The translations under genes and the position numbers were made by a program. A stretch of DNA of 64,000 nucleotides, taken from Agapanthus africanus. Lineage: Eukaryota; Streptophyta; Magnoliopsida; Asparagales; Amaryllidaceae. Location: positions 405,698,248-405,762,247 of the forward strand of contig CM057347.1 of NCBI GenBank assembly GCA_030015575.1. The letters are read 5' to 3'. Positions 32,531 to 44,534 of the stretch are shown here, piece by piece; the first letter of the stretch is position 1; the number at the start of each line of letters is the position of its first letter. The notes below the pieces were generated by a model. It was given only the letters and a program-made list of their open reading frames with translations. It was not told the origin of the DNA and searched no databases.

Positions 32531-32850
32531 TCTGTTAAACAGAGCATTTGGATCAAAGATCCAACGGAGATGATAAATCATCAGAATGCAGAATTAAATT
32601 CTGTTAAGGAAATATTCCTCAAATCTTTCTAAACAAGAAAAATTTCCCTCTGTAAAACAGAGCACCGTTGGATTAAAAATCCAATGGTGATTAAAGAATC
32701 ACCGATCTACAGAATAAATTCTGTGTGGGAAAATATTTCCCTGTGTGGGAAAATATTTCCCTAATCTTGTTAAAAACAAGAAAAATACCTTCTGTAAAAC
32801 AGAAACCTTTGGATCAACGATCCAATGGTGGGTAAAATCCCCAAATCAAT
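32531..32850. repeat. Run of micro-inverted repeats in family B LTR (copy 2, part 1)
   Basis: In series: ctctgttaaacagag, ggatcaaagatcc, gatgataaatcatc, agaattaaattct, ctgtaaaacag, ttggattaaaaatccaa, gtgattaaagaatcac, cagaataaattctg, gggaaaatatttccc (twice), cttgttaaaaacaag, ttctgtaaaacagaa, ttggatcaacgatccaa. Arms are 5-7 bp, loops 1-4 bp and mostly A. Confidence 0.9.
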
Positions 32851-33109
32851 TAAGATTTCTCAATAAGAGATTTCTTCAACTAATCAACAGACTTGCCTCT
32901 ACTATATAAAGAACCCAAGACTTCAAGTCTAATATAGAGGAACCCCCCATAAGCTTTGAGGAAAAAAAAGCTGAAAGCTTCAAAAAGGAAGAAAGAAGAA
33001 GATTTCCCTTCTCAAAAAAAACTCTAGGTAAATAAAAAAAGAGAGAGATCAAAGCATCTCTTTTGCCTATTGAAAGGTTTAACCCTTTTTAAAAATAAGA
33101 ACTTAGTTC

Positions 33110-33625
33110 TTTCTCTGGATCTAAGATCCACAAGAGAATTCTCCCACCAGTTGAGAATTTAATTCTCATTAGGACGAACTCGTTCTTAGAGATCAAAGAT
33201 TCAGAAAAGAATAAGGAAATTGAACTCCTCAGAACAAAATATACAAGGAAAAGAACTCAGCGCCCAGCACCTCACGTGCCCCCTCACGTGGGCGCTACAA
33301 AATAAAGAGTGCTTAGCACTCAGTGGCTGGCGCCCAGCGCCTTACGCGCCCCTCATGTGGGCGCTACAAAATAAGGAGTGCTTAGCACTCAGTGGTGCGG
33401 CGTCCAGCGCCCAGCGTCCCACGTGACCCTCACGTAGGCGCCACAGAACATAAAAGTGCTTGGCACTCATCATTCAGCGCCTAGCGCCTCACGTGCTTCA
33501 TACGTGGGCGCCATAAAGAGTGCTCAGCACTCCATATAGAGACAAAAGAAAAGAGAGTAAAGTGCGAGCGTCAAAACTCACATAAGTGCTCAGCACTTTT
33601 TGCAAGAAAAGGGGACTGAGCCCAA
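33110..33625. repeat. Run of micro-inverted repeats and CACGTG words (copy 2, part 2)
   Basis: ggatctaagatcc, gagaattctc, tgagaatttaattctca, gaactcgttc, gagtgcttagcactc (several variants), gtgctcagcac. Interspersed with cacgtgccccctcacgtggg and gcgcccagcgcc units repeated about every 65-70 bp between 33260 and 33500. Confidence 0.85.
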
Positions 33626-34059
33626 ACCAGTGCTTAGCACTTATTTCAAATAAAAGAAAATTGAGTGGGTCAAGCCCAAGTTAGCTAGGTCCCTAATTCA
33701 GATCAACTGAGTCCATGGGTTCATTGTTTCCTAAACATGACTCATGATATCCAAAATGATGTTCATCCCATATTTCCTAAGTTAATCTTAGTCCCCAAAA
33801 ATGGCTAATGATTCTTAGATGGTCCACCATGATCGCTTCCTTCAGACACAGGAATTGGTTCAAGGGTACATCTCTCCATACCTCTGAGCATGTCGTTGTA
33901 ATTCCTCAACGTCTTCGGAAAGGTGGAGGGTCCCGACAACCAACTACTTTTGGGTGCATTTCCCAAGCTGATGTGCACACCTTAAACCAAATCACACCCC
34001 AATTGGGTGTATCCCACATCATCGCCGTACATCCTGTCACGTAACAAATACACGGGCAT

Positions 34060-34350
34060 AAAATGGTGATCTACGGACCGTAATGTCCTCAAACTACTAC
34101 GGACCGAAACGTCCTTAAGCTAAACCCTCACATCAAAAATGGTGATCTACGGACCGTAACGTCCTCAAACTACTACGGACCGAAACTTCCTTGAACTAAA
34201 CCCTCACCTAAAAAATGGTGATCTACGAACCGTAACGTTCTCAAACTACTACGGACCGAAATGCCCTTAAACTAAACCCTCACCTCAAAAATGGTGATCT
34301 ACGGACCGAAACGTCCTTAAACTAACAACGGACCGTAACATATTTAAACT
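34060..34350. repeat. 72-bp tandem array in family B LTR (about 4 units)
   Basis: Unit atggtgatctacggaccgta followed by acgtcctcaaactactacgg and accgaaacgtccttaaacta. Units start at about 34062, 34138, 34215 and 34290; the last is shortened. Counterpart of 16490-16790. Confidence 0.88.
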
Positions 34351-34917
34351 AAAACAATAGAGCTCAAATGCTCTTTTGTTGGATCTGAATGACCCTAAAA
34401 CCCTGTTAAGTAGATCTTAGCCTCAAATTGGACTAACGTATCCTTAACAAAAATTTAAGTTGATCTTAATTTCAAACGAGATTAATGATCCTTAAATCAA
34501 CCCAAACCCAAATCTAAGATATACGGATTTGGACTAATCCACGCCTTACGGGCGACAACATAAATTAGTCTCCGTATACAATCCAAGGGCAACCAAAAAT
34601 AAAACAAACATACACGACACGAAGCGAACTTTTGGAGTAGGAGAAAGTGGTTATCGCAATGCGGTAACGTAATTAACTGCAGGGGCTTGCGCCTGCAGGG
34701 AAGAGCGTCCCCACAATCAAAAACCCCTCGCAAACGAGGGGGAATCTGACGAAGTCTGCTACAACGTCCGCATCCATCCAAACCTATGATACATGGTGCC
34801 ATAAATCAACTTGGCATCTTCGGAGAGGAGGACGGATAAATCCAAATAGCATCTGCCCTCAAATTCAGGCAAGACGACCTACGCGGTCCGTCTCCGTTTT
34901 CGGCGGTGAACAGATTC

Positions 34918-34936
34918 TGGCATGCTCGGTGGGACC
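34918..34936 (+). promoter_or_regulatory. Candidate primer-binding site of family B
   Basis: tggcatgctcggtgggacc begins 5 bp after the LTR end (gaaca at 34912). A TGGC... start soon after the LTR is typical of plant gypsy primer sites. I cannot assign the tRNA. Confidence 0.45.
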
Positions 34937-35062
34937 TTTTTCTCTTTCCACTCCACACTTCGTGTGTCGTATTCATGAACAAATCACGGTTTACTATGGT
35001 TTCCCCTTGATTTGAGGTACTAAGATTCGGTGTCTTACTCCTGTGCAGAGAAAAGAAGATCA

Positions 35063-35723
35063 ATGGCTTCCAAGTGTACCTGCAACAGCAACTCCCGCTC
35101 CGTCCCTGCTGGAGGAGTGACATACGGGCCAAATGCGGCCTACATCTTTTTAATGTCAGTGGAGCAGGTTACTCAGGCCACCACTGGATTGTTCTTCGGG
35201 TCCATGCTCCCGCCAGCAAGCTTCAACGCCCCAATGCCATCACAGGAAGCTCTAAAGAAGTCAGTTTTTGATCAACTTGCAATCACCACGGCCCCTCTCA
35301 ACGGGTCGTCCAAGTCTGCCACCTCAGTCTTTGACAGGCTGAGCCAAAGCTCAAATAGGCCCGCAAAGAGGCTCAAAATACCTGAAGGCGTTATCCTGAA
35401 ACGAATAGCTGATCCAGCTCCGACAGATGAAGTCATAAAAAGTGCTTCCCCTACCAGAAGGTCGGCCTTCGAAAGATTGACCGTCCCCTCTCAACGGACG
35501 TCAGTCTTCGACAGGCTGGCACCGGCAGTAGCCCTTCACCAAAGCAAGGGGCATAAGGAAGCCAATACCACAACTGAGGCAATCCCGTCTGCAAGACATG
35601 CTCGACGTCGCCACTGGCGCCCAGTGAAGAAAGCTGGGGGCAACTCCCCCTCTGGACTTACTCCACCAGCTCCAATGGTAGAAGTTGATGCTGTTGTTCC
35701 AACTGGGAACAGCTTTGAACCGC
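35063..35723 (+). pseudogene. Family B gag-like gene with SVFDRL repeats, split by Athila and copia-2
   Basis: The frame starts at ATG 35063 (MASKCTCNSNSRSV), just after tcctgtgcag. It runs open to the Athila insertion at 35724, and beyond it continues from 47278 in the same frame to 47388, where copia-2 interrupts. Its notable feature is a repeated short motif: SVFDQL, SVFDRL, SAFERL and SVFDRL at about residues 67, 88, 134 and 147, separated by Ser/Pro/Lys-rich linkers. SVFxRLG-type repeats are known from plant gypsy Gag/Pol proteins, so it is probably the start of Gag. No zinc knuckle is visible because the downstream part is out of reach. No stop occurs inside either surviving piece. Assignment moderate. 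Confidence 0.55.
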
Positions 35724-37490
35724 TGATTGATCATCCTTGTGTGTATTTGGAAAAGTTTTAATCACAACCAAAGAAATTTATACCGCAATCAATTAACAGT
35801 GTTAATTGTAGTTTCGTTTGCGAATACGGATCGTCCACTGAGATTGTGTGAATTTGTTCGAATTTGTTTTAGTTGAGTTGAAAAGAAAAGATAAAAGAAA
35901 ATGATTCAATATTTGTGAAATTTAGTTTCAAGAATCATAAAGAAATAGATCTAAAATCAAGAATTAATAAAGAATCAAGGAAATATCCAAACCAATTGAA
36001 TTCTTAAGATTTGTAAAGTAGCTTGTAGGAATCGATCAAATTGATAGTGATGATGAATATTAATGATTACAAATTCTTATCTATTGAGAATTTATTACTA
36101 GATCGATGACGATCAACGAGGTTTAGGGATCTATTGAAGAAAGTAGAGTTTCTCCTTCACCATCCCTTGTCCATTCATTGATTATCATTCAAATTCTAGC
36201 CTCTAGCAAATTAAATCACCGATCGTTGATCTCTAATATGGAGCGAAAACATACAAGAAAACGATCTCGCTCAAATTAGGTCTTCGATGATTCAATTTCC
36301 TAAAGTTTACAAAACTCATAAGACTTAAGAATTGTTCGAGAATTTCATCATCATCATCTACCTATTCTCTCGATTCCACTACAAGCTAAGATTTCACTCA
36401 CACATCATGAAAAATGAAAGAATCAAGAATCGACAAATTTTCATAATGCAAGAATGTAAACAAAGCAAGATTTATAATTTTCACCTTTATTAATCGACGA
36501 TTAGGTACACTTTCACTCAAAGATTGCAAGATTTGAGGACGTAATTAGATCCGCCGAAATTAGCTTCGCATCGATCTTCTTGAGTCGTAGATCGTCGTGG
36601 ATCTTTTGCTCGGATGATGACCGGCGTTGCTTCAAAGGCTCGTTTAAGGCTTGCTTGAGACGCTTCTCGATGAATCTTGATTTGGCTTTGGAATTGGATT
36701 TGGACTAGGGTTTTGGATCACAAGTTGTGTCACTCAACTTGTGCAAATTTGGCTCAATATTGAACAATCAAACAAAAACTCAACAACCTCTTCAATGAAG
36801 CCCTAGGTCCCTTTTTATAGTTTCTCCTTTATCTTCTCCTAGAAGCTTGGTTTATCTTCTACTAGAAGCTAGGTTGTTATGAAGCTTGCATGAGAAGTTT
36901 GGTAGGTATCAAAATTGCACAAGAAGCTTAGCTGTTAGAAGGGAAGCTTCTGGAGAAATCTACACAATTCGAAGCGTCTTAGAGAAGCTTGGCCATTAAA
37001 AGAGAAGCCCTGCAAAAAGTTCCAACCGCCGACGAGTCAGATCGGCCGCGGATCCGTGGCGGATCGGCCTGACTCGGCCGCGGATCCACGGCCGTTTGAT
37101 GGAGTCGGTGCATGAAAATCTCTGGATTGTTTCATGTTGGCTTTATGGCCCTTTTCTGATGCCTGGAATCCTATAGTTATTTCTTGTTTACTGTCAGATC
37201 TCAAGTTTTTGACTTAATGCGTTTTATCAGCACTTTTGTGATTCCGTCTCTTTAACCTAGAGAATTTTCTGCATACAATCTCGAGACAAGTGTTTAAATA
37301 TACGAAGATCATGCGTGTAGTAATAAACACACAATTTCCCTCATAATACTGGTTATAATGTATAACACATGTTATTTGATATTTTGCAGACGAATTGCTA
37401 ATATGTGCTATATTTATACCAAACACCTTTAGATGATTAGAAAGAGCAGGGAAATTGATGTGTTAAGAATGCAATATTTTCGACTGATAA
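35724..37490 (-). mobile_element. 3' LTR of Athila element (1767 bp)
   Basis: Plus-strand ends tgattgatcatcc and ttcgactgataa. The target duplication accgc lies at 35719-35723 (partner 47273-47277). It is nearly collinear with the 5' LTR 45507-47272, but differs at 7 positions in the first 105 bases, so the element is not recent. It contains palindrome-like GGCCGCGGATCC blocks at 37044 and 37076. Confidence 0.93.
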
Positions 37491-38870
37491 AATTCCCCCA
37501 AACTTAATTTTGGTCGTCTCAAGCAAATATCTTTTATTCAGGTGAAGGAGAAAATAAAGAAAAAGAAAAACTAACTAGCACACTTTCGTAGACAACACGA
37601 TTGCACTGAGCACGTGCAACAAGCCTTTAAACCTCTAGGTGTCCCTAGTAGGAGAAGTGTTGTCTCCTGAGGGTTTTCAGCGGATTGTACCCAAAAAATC
37701 CCATAATAAAAGAAAGACTGTGAAAGTTACATATAAAGATAAGAATTATAAAAGAAAGACTTTGAAAATCAGAGTTTCCAACTACACTAGCTTTTCAGTT
37801 GTCATGAGCCCTATCTTAATAGTCATGAAAAGATGTTAGAAATCACATCATCCCTCAATAAAATATTGTCTTTATTCTTCATTCTTACCTTTCTTCCAAA
37901 TATCGATCATATACCCCTACGTGTGTGTAAAAGACATCCCTACACTCGGAGAATTCAATTCAACCTATCATACTCGTGTCCATCGACCTCAGTACTTTTT
38001 TAGTTGGTGAATAATTTGGTTGGAATTGCTCAAACATTTTTCATGCGACCGTTAATACTTCTTGAGATACTAACCGACCGATTACTCATGTACTCGCTGA
38101 TTAGGCGTAAGTAGCAATTTCCTCGTCTTGCAACACCTAAGGCTTAGCAGTGACTCCCAAACCAGTTGGTCTAAGGCACTAGGTGATGAAGCACCCTCGC
38201 TATATTTTTTATGCTGCCTTGGCGATAACAAAACTAGTGTTCATTTTTCTACACCATTTTATATTTTCTTTAATTATAATTTTCTTCATACTTTGGCTTT
38301 TAGACAAGAGCATTTCAAAGTATCATCTACTATCCCGAGTTTCAAGACGTGTGTAAATGCGTATAGTAAGGTATCAACATTCAAATGTTTGGCTTCCAGA
38401 ATAGGAACTATTTTTCAGACTTATTTTTATCCTCAGATTAGTGACTTCTTTCATCTTACTAACACTTGGGACAACGGCTCATAACTACTTATTACTAGTT
38501 CCGTTTAAGAAAACTTCTAACTTTCTTTGTTTTCTTAAACTTTTCTAATCTTTTGGGTGTAATTTTTCACTATCTAATCTTTTATTATAAAATTAAATAT
38601 TAATTTTTTTTTAATGTTTTGTGCTTATGCAAAGTATGATGCAAAGTGATGCGTAAATAAGTACAAATCTTCCCCAAACTTGTTTTCAGCAGTGACCTCA
38701 CTGTTGTCTTCTGCTAGATCACAAAAACCTGTAAGCTTGGGAGGAAATTTATTAACGGGGGCAATAATATATGAACATGAAAATCTCCCCCAAACTTATT
38801 CTTTTCACTCACCTCCATTCTAAAGATGATACAATATTTTTTTAAGACATTGAGGTGAGACGGAGGAATT
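37491..38870. other. Athila polypurine tract and 3' untranslated region
   Basis: On the - strand aagtttgggggaatttt directly precedes the LTR (plus 37491-37507). A second aagtttgggggaga-like tract lies at about 38785-38800. I find no env-like frame in this 1.4 kb, although some Athila elements have one between integrase and the LTR. Confidence 0.7.
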
Positions 38871-40150
38871 TTAGTCGAGATAAAGTGGCTCCTGTAAAAA
38901 CAGGAGCTCCTCCGTGAGGTCAGTGGAAAAATACGGTTTTAGTCTATGTCCATTTACTTTGAAAATTGTACCGTTTTCAATATTTTCAACCTCAACTGCC
39001 CCGTGCGGGTATACATACCGCACAACAAAAGGTCCTTTCCACCGAGATCGTAGCTTACCCACATGAAGATGGAGTCGTGAATCATAAAGAAGGACTTGTT
39101 GACCAGGTGTAAAAGTTTTTCTCAAAATGTTTTTATCATGAAATACTTTAGTCCGATTCTTTATAATCACAGCATTATCGTAAGCTTCATCGCGGAGTTC
39201 GCTTAGCTCATTTAATTACAACTTCCGAAAATTACAGGCTTGATTTAAGTCAAAGTTAAGTTCTCTAATGGTCCACATTGCTTTGTGCTCAATCTCGACC
39301 GGAAGGTGATAAGCCTTTCCAAACACCAGTCTGTAAGGAGACATACCTAGATCGGTTTTATATGCAGTTCGGAATGCCCAAATAGCATCCATCAATTTGG
39401 TTGACCAATCTTTTCGATTTTTAGAAACTGTTTTCTCCAAAATTTGTTTGATTTGTCTGTTTGAAACCTCAGCTTGCCCGCTCATTTTGGGATGATAGGG
39501 TGTGGAAAGTTTGTGGTTGATTGCATATTTCCGCATCAAAGTCTCGAAAGACCGATTACAGAAATTCGTCCCGTTATCGCTAATGATAGCACGTGGGTGT
39601 CTAAATCGCGAAAAAATGTTTTCTTTTAAGAACTTAATGACAACCTTTTTGTCATTAGTGCGACAAGGAATAGCTTCCACCCATTTCGAGACATAATCAA
39701 CCGCAAGCAATATGTACAAATTCCCAAAGGAGTTGGGAAAAGAACCCATAAAATCAATACCTCAAGCGTCAAAAATTTCAACCACTAAAATAGGTTGAAG
39801 TGGCATCTCATTTCTCCAGGAAATCCTACCCGTATGTTGACACTGTGCACAGGTTTTGCAATGATCAAATGCATCTTTGAATAAAATCGGCCAATAAAAA
39901 CCGCATTGCAAAACCTTTTCCGCCGTCTTTCGAGGACCGAAATGACCTTCGCATGCCTGATCATGACAAAAAAATAGAACACTCTTGAATTCATCATTAG
40001 GGACACATCTGCGAATGATCTGGTCAGGACAATACTTAAACAGATAGGGTTCATCCCAGTAAAAGTGTTTTACTTGGGATAGAAATCAATGTTTGTCCTG
40101 TTTCGACCATTCGCTGGGAATAAGCCCCGTAGCAAGATAATTCACAGCAT
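38871..40150 (-). pseudogene. Athila element: integrase (broken)
   Basis: Order on the - strand: HHCC zinc finger at about 40000-39830 (HFGPRKTAEKVLQCGFYWP, CKTCAQCQ); catalytic core [26 protein letters not shown] and [13 protein letters not shown] (D, D, E) down to 39216; C-terminal domain KVFHDKNILRKTFTPGQQVL...LKPYFSTD ending at 38871. Core and C-terminus share one frame, broken by TAA near 39214 where Gln is usual (RKL*LNELSELR). A TGA at about 39760 replaces the usual Trp (FDA*GIDFMG). Inserts cDNA. Inactive as it stands. Confidence 0.88.
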
Positions 40151-40296
40151 CCCCGAACCAAGGTTTGTCGGATACATTCAAGAGTTGTTCATCTGGAAAA
40201 GAATCATTGATCGGCAGGGTCACAGGTGAAGAGGAGATGCGCGACAGATGGTCGGCTACCATATTTTCACATCCTTTCTTATTTTTAATAACAAGA

Positions 40297-41502
40297 TTAA
40301 ATTCTTATAATAGAAGGATCCAACGTATTAACACCCTTAGCATCCTTCTTCGCCAAAAGATATTTCAAGGCGGAGTGGTCAGTGTACACAACAATTGGTG
40401 AGCCAATCAAGTAAGGCCTGAATTTTTCTAATACGAATACAACTGCCAAAAGTTCCTTTTCGGTAGTTGTATAGTTAATTTGAGCATTATTCAGGGTCTT
40501 ACTTGCATAATAAATCACATGCGGAATCTTTTCCATGTGCTGTCCTAAGACTGCACCAACTGCAAAATCTGATGCATCACACATAAACTCAAATGGGTGG
40601 TTCCAATCAGGAGATGATAGAACATGGGCTGTAGTGAGAGAGTTTTTAAGTGAGTCAAATGCAGCCTCACAATCCGAGTCAAAGTGAAAGGTTGTGTCCT
40701 TGGCCAAGAGAAGAGTTAAAGGTCTAGCAATTTTGCTAAAATCCTTAATGAATCTCCGATAAAAGCCTGCATGGCCATGAAAAGATCGTATATTCTTGAC
40801 GCATTTGGGATGAGGAAGGTTTTGAATGACATCTATTTTAGCTCTGTCAACCTCAATGCCTTTTCGTGAAATAACATGTCCAAGCACAATTCCCTCTTGG
40901 ACCATGAAATGACATTTTTCTCAATTCAAGGTTAAGTTCTTCTCTTTACAACGAGTAAGAACTGCGTCAAGATGAGATAGGCAGTCAGCAAAAGAATCTC
41001 CGAATATCGAGAAATCGTCCATGAAAATCTCCAGAAAATTCTCGACCATGTCTGAGAATATCCCCATCATACACCGCTGAAATATAGCGGGAGCATTGCA
41101 TAACCCAAAAGGCATCCGTCTATAAGCAAAGGTACTAAAAGGACAAGTAAATATGGTTTTTTCTTGATCCTTTTTGGTAATAGGGACCTGGTTATAGCTA
41201 GAGTATCCGTCCAAGAAGCAGTAATATTCCTGTCCAGCTAAACGTTCCAGCATCTGGTCAATGAAAGGTAGAGGAAAGTGGTCTTTCCTCGTTGCGGCAT
41301 TGAGTTTTCTATAATCGATATATACACGCCACCCAGTTTGAGCGCGTGTTTGGATTAACTCATTTGCCTCATTTGTTATGACCGTGATGCCAGATTTCTT
41401 AGGGACGACATGAATTTGACTTACCCATTGGCTATCAGAGATTGGGTAAATGATACCACTGTCAAGGCATTTGACGATTTCTTTCTTCACCGCATCCTTC
41501 AT
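40297..41502 (-). pseudogene. Athila element: reverse transcriptase and RNase H
   Basis: RT starts KDAVKKEIVKCLDSGIIYPI. It shows WRVYIDYRKLNAATRKDHFP, FLDGYSSYNQVPI, MPFGLCNAPAIFQRCM and the catalytic FMDD box (plus 41014-41025), the form typical of Athila. RNase H follows (FMCDASDFAVGAVLGQ, TTTEKELLAVVF, YTDHSALKYLL). A single in-frame TGA at 40921-40923 (LN*EKCHF) stands where Trp is normal. The frame is lost again near 40310. It is joined to protease by a 1-base shift at about 41503. Confidence 0.9.
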
Positions 41503-42600
41503 GACGGGTTTAACCGTCTCTGTGGTTCTCGGGTTGGCTTGGCTTCATCCATCAGATGTATATGATGTTCAACAATCAAGGGACTAATCCCTTGGATGTC
41601 AGTCATAGTCCAACCAAACGCCTGCCTATTAGATCTCAATACCATCAAAAGCGCATTCTCTTGCTCTGAGGCTAGAGAAGCTAATATGATAACAGGTAAA
41701 GATTCATTCTCACCTAAATATGCATATTTAAGATGAGAAGGTAAAAATTTGAAATCTAATGCTGGCGGAGAAACTATAGAAGGTGGGGTAAGAGAATCAC
41801 ATTCAGATTCACGAAGAAGCTCGTAGCCTGCAAAAGATATAGACTCGGAAGGTAAAGAGTCAAGAGTGTCAGACTCAAGAATGGAAAGGGTGTCCTCACT
41901 AAGATGTGCAAGATCAAACATTGATGTGCTAGTGTCGTTGATATTATTAAAGCAAAGTTCATCAACTTCGCAACTTTCGGGAGCAATCTCGTGGACAGAA
42001 CAGACATCAAGTATGTGAGCAGAGGGTTCAGACGGCTGACTTCCAATTTTGTAAATGTTCAGTTCAATTGTCATTTTTCGAAAAGATAGGTTCATTGAAC
42101 CGTTTCGACAATTAATGACAGCATTGGAAGTGGCAAGGAATGGTCGACCCAAAATCACCGGAATTTGGTTCTGTGGGTTTGCTACAGGTTGTGTATCGAT
42201 AACAATAAAGTCCACAGGGAATATAAATTCCCCGAGTTTTTTCAACACATCCTCCAGTTCATCCCTAGGTTTGGTGATTGAACGGTCTGCCATTTGGAGA
42301 GTGCAATGAGCTGGTTTTAACTCTCCAATCCCTAACTGCTCGTAGACCGAATATGGAAGCGGGTTAACACTTGCGCTCAGATCAAGTAAAGCACGGTTAA
42401 TGTTTTTACCCCCAATAGAAATCGAGATTGTAGGACATCCAGGGTCCTTACGTTTCTTTGATAACTGTGGGGTAAAAGTAGTGCTAACATTATTAGTCAT
42501 GAAAACCTTTTTGGGCACTTGAGTCTTCCTCTTCCTAGTGCACAAGTCTTTGAGAATTTTCGCATAAGCGGGGACTTGTTGGATAGCATCTAGGAGAGAG
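41499..42600 (-). pseudogene. Athila element: aspartic protease and linker
   Basis: The long open stretch 42545-41499 carries ALLDLSASVNPLPYSVYEQL, then VILGRPFLATSNAVINCRNG, LKYAYLGENESLPVI and FGWTMTDIQGISP. Athila proteases normally read DLGASIN at the active site; here the Gly is Ser (DLSASVN), which should weaken or abolish activity. Same frame as gag upstream, so this was one Gag-Pol polyprotein. The lead-in from 42600 (LLDAIQQVPAYAKILKDL) is present but preceded by a stop at 42615. Cuts Gag-Pol in the virus-like particle. Confidence 0.86.
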
Positions 42601-42614
42601 ATATTGATGTTAAC

Positions 42615-44534
42615 CTATTTGAACATTTCCATAATCTTCTCCATATGTGGACTTGATTTGTTTCCCCTTAACCGATTCGGATAAAGAGCTTTAGCAAAAA
42701 TAGCTGGGTCCATCATTGGAGAAGGTGGTGTGTGTGGAACTGATTCCAGAATAGAAGTGGGGATCATCTTTGGTGGACTAGAAGAGGTATGCTGAGGGTT
42801 CGAGCCTTGAGGAAAATAAAGAATAGGCTCGCAAGAAAATTGTGGGGTAGATAAAGTAGGATTAGAAGTAGAAGTGGATGTGGAAGGAAAAGTGGAATTG
42901 GAAGTCGGGGCGTTATTGATTAATTCTTCATGATTATCAATCTCTTCACCGACTTGATTATTCAGCACTCTTCCGGATCTCAACATTGTAATGGCATTCA
43001 CATTGTAGTGTTGTGAATGCCCAGGATTCGGTAGGGGTTGAGACGGAAGTTTCCCTTTCTCTCTAGCACTCATCTCGACATTTAATGGAGCAATTTGTGC
43101 TTCCATCGATTTAATACTCTCACTTTGGGAGTCAAAATTTTTCTGGATCTTATCGAGGGAAGACTTAAATTCAGCCGACATTTGAATGGACTATTTCATA
43201 AACATTTCAAAAGTCCGTTCAAGTGAAGAGGAATTATCAGTACCGGTCAACTGCAAAGGATTATACGGTGTAGGTGTGTTGACAGGATTTTGAAAGTTTT
43301 GTGATTGGTAGTGGTGCTGACTTATTTGAAGTGGTTGCTGTTGTGGTGGAGGACCCCTTTGGAAATTGTTTTGATTTGGAACTGTGTTTTGAGTTTATGA
43401 TTGGTTCCAAGCAAAGTTAGGGTGATTCCTCCAACCCTGATTATAAGTGGAAGAATACGGATCGTTTCTAGGTCTTTGTTGGAAAGCAACATTGGTATGC
43501 TCTTGACCTTGAAACGAAGAATTTAAAGGACATTCTTCCGTAAGATGAGATGGATCAGAATAGCATCCACAGACAGTTTTGGGGAGTGACATCTGATTCA
43601 GGGAGGCTGCTAAAAATTTATGTTCCATAGCTTCGAGTTTCTTTTGCATTGCTGCCATTTCAGCTCTAACTCCTATGGAAACATCAAGTTGATGAATACC
43701 ACCCCTAGACGATGACTGGTTTACACTCTCCCACTGTAAAGTTCTTTCAGCGAAATCTTCTAAAAATCTCCAGGCTTCACCATCATCTTTATTCATGACG
43801 GTGCATTGACACATAGATTCAAGGGTCTATTTTATTGTAGGATTAATGCCCTCATATATGATTCTGCACAGGTCCCATATAGGGATTCCGTGATGAGGAC
43901 ATTGAACTAATAGATCCTTGAAGCGTTCAAAACACTTCAAAAATGGTTCATTTGGAAGCTGGGTAAATTGATTTATTTCGCTGCGGACTCGAGCCGTTTT
44001 ATGATTAGGGTAGAATTTCTTTAGGAAAGCTGTTACGAATTCTCCCCAGTTTGAAATAGAATGTGCGGCTGTGTTATAAAGCCACTTCTCGGCTATATCG
44101 CACAAAGTGAATGGATGAAGACGTAATCTCATAGCATCCACAGAAAGCTGTGAAGTACCCATCATAGCGCATGCATTTTCAAATTTGGTAATAAAGACGT
44201 ATGCGTCTTCAGACTTGAGACCGTGATATTTTGGTAAAAGATTGATGTATTGAGGTTTTATTTCAAAGTTGTCCCCATTGGCTGGTGGAATGGTAAGACA
44301 GATAGAAAGAGGACCTCGAATGGGGTAGTATCTCTCTTGGAGAGAGATGCGGGGTAGATTCTGCGCACCTGCGGACAGTGGAAGAGTAGTGTTAGAGAAG
44401 TTCGATGGAGAACCGTCCATCGAAGTGGGTGTGGTAGTGGGTGAAGAAAAAGAAGATGTAGAAATACCGACTTCGGAGTCGATAGAAGAAACACGGACAA
44501 GACGGGCACTAGAATCCCGTGTCCAGCTGAGCAT
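42615..44534 (-). pseudogene. Athila element: gag (nonsense codons only)
   Basis: Gag in one reading frame from 44534 to 42615, continuing into protease. It contains PNHKTARVRSEINQFTQLPN and FERFKDLLVQCPHHGIP (capsid), then WRFLEDFAERTLQWE, a zinc-knuckle remnant VCGCYSDPSHLTEECPL whose spacing (C-x-C-x5-H-x4-C) departs from the usual CCHC, and NVNAITMLRSGRVL, typical of Athila. Stops at 43827, 43395, about 43193 and 42615 are all in frame. No frameshift was needed to follow it. The Ser/Pro/Thr-rich linker at about 42780-42900 is normal for the lineage. Non-functional. Confidence 0.86.

Larger units (their letters stand above)
32275..34912 (+). mobile_element. 5' LTR of family B element (2.64 kb)
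   Basis: TGTTTCCCCACTAAAAG...GGCGGTGAACA. It aligns in reverse complement with the solo LTR 15942-18315. The expected left target duplication is atatt (32270-32274); its partner is outside the window. It contains hairpin-word runs, CACGTG clusters and a 72-bp tandem array, and is followed by a candidate primer site and a gag-like gene. Confidence 0.85.

Noticed and set aside
37491..38870. Possible env-like gene between Athila integrase and 3' LTR
   Set aside because: No long frame on the - strand and no membrane-protein pattern. The 118-codon frame on the + strand (38128-38484) is antisense and unsupported.
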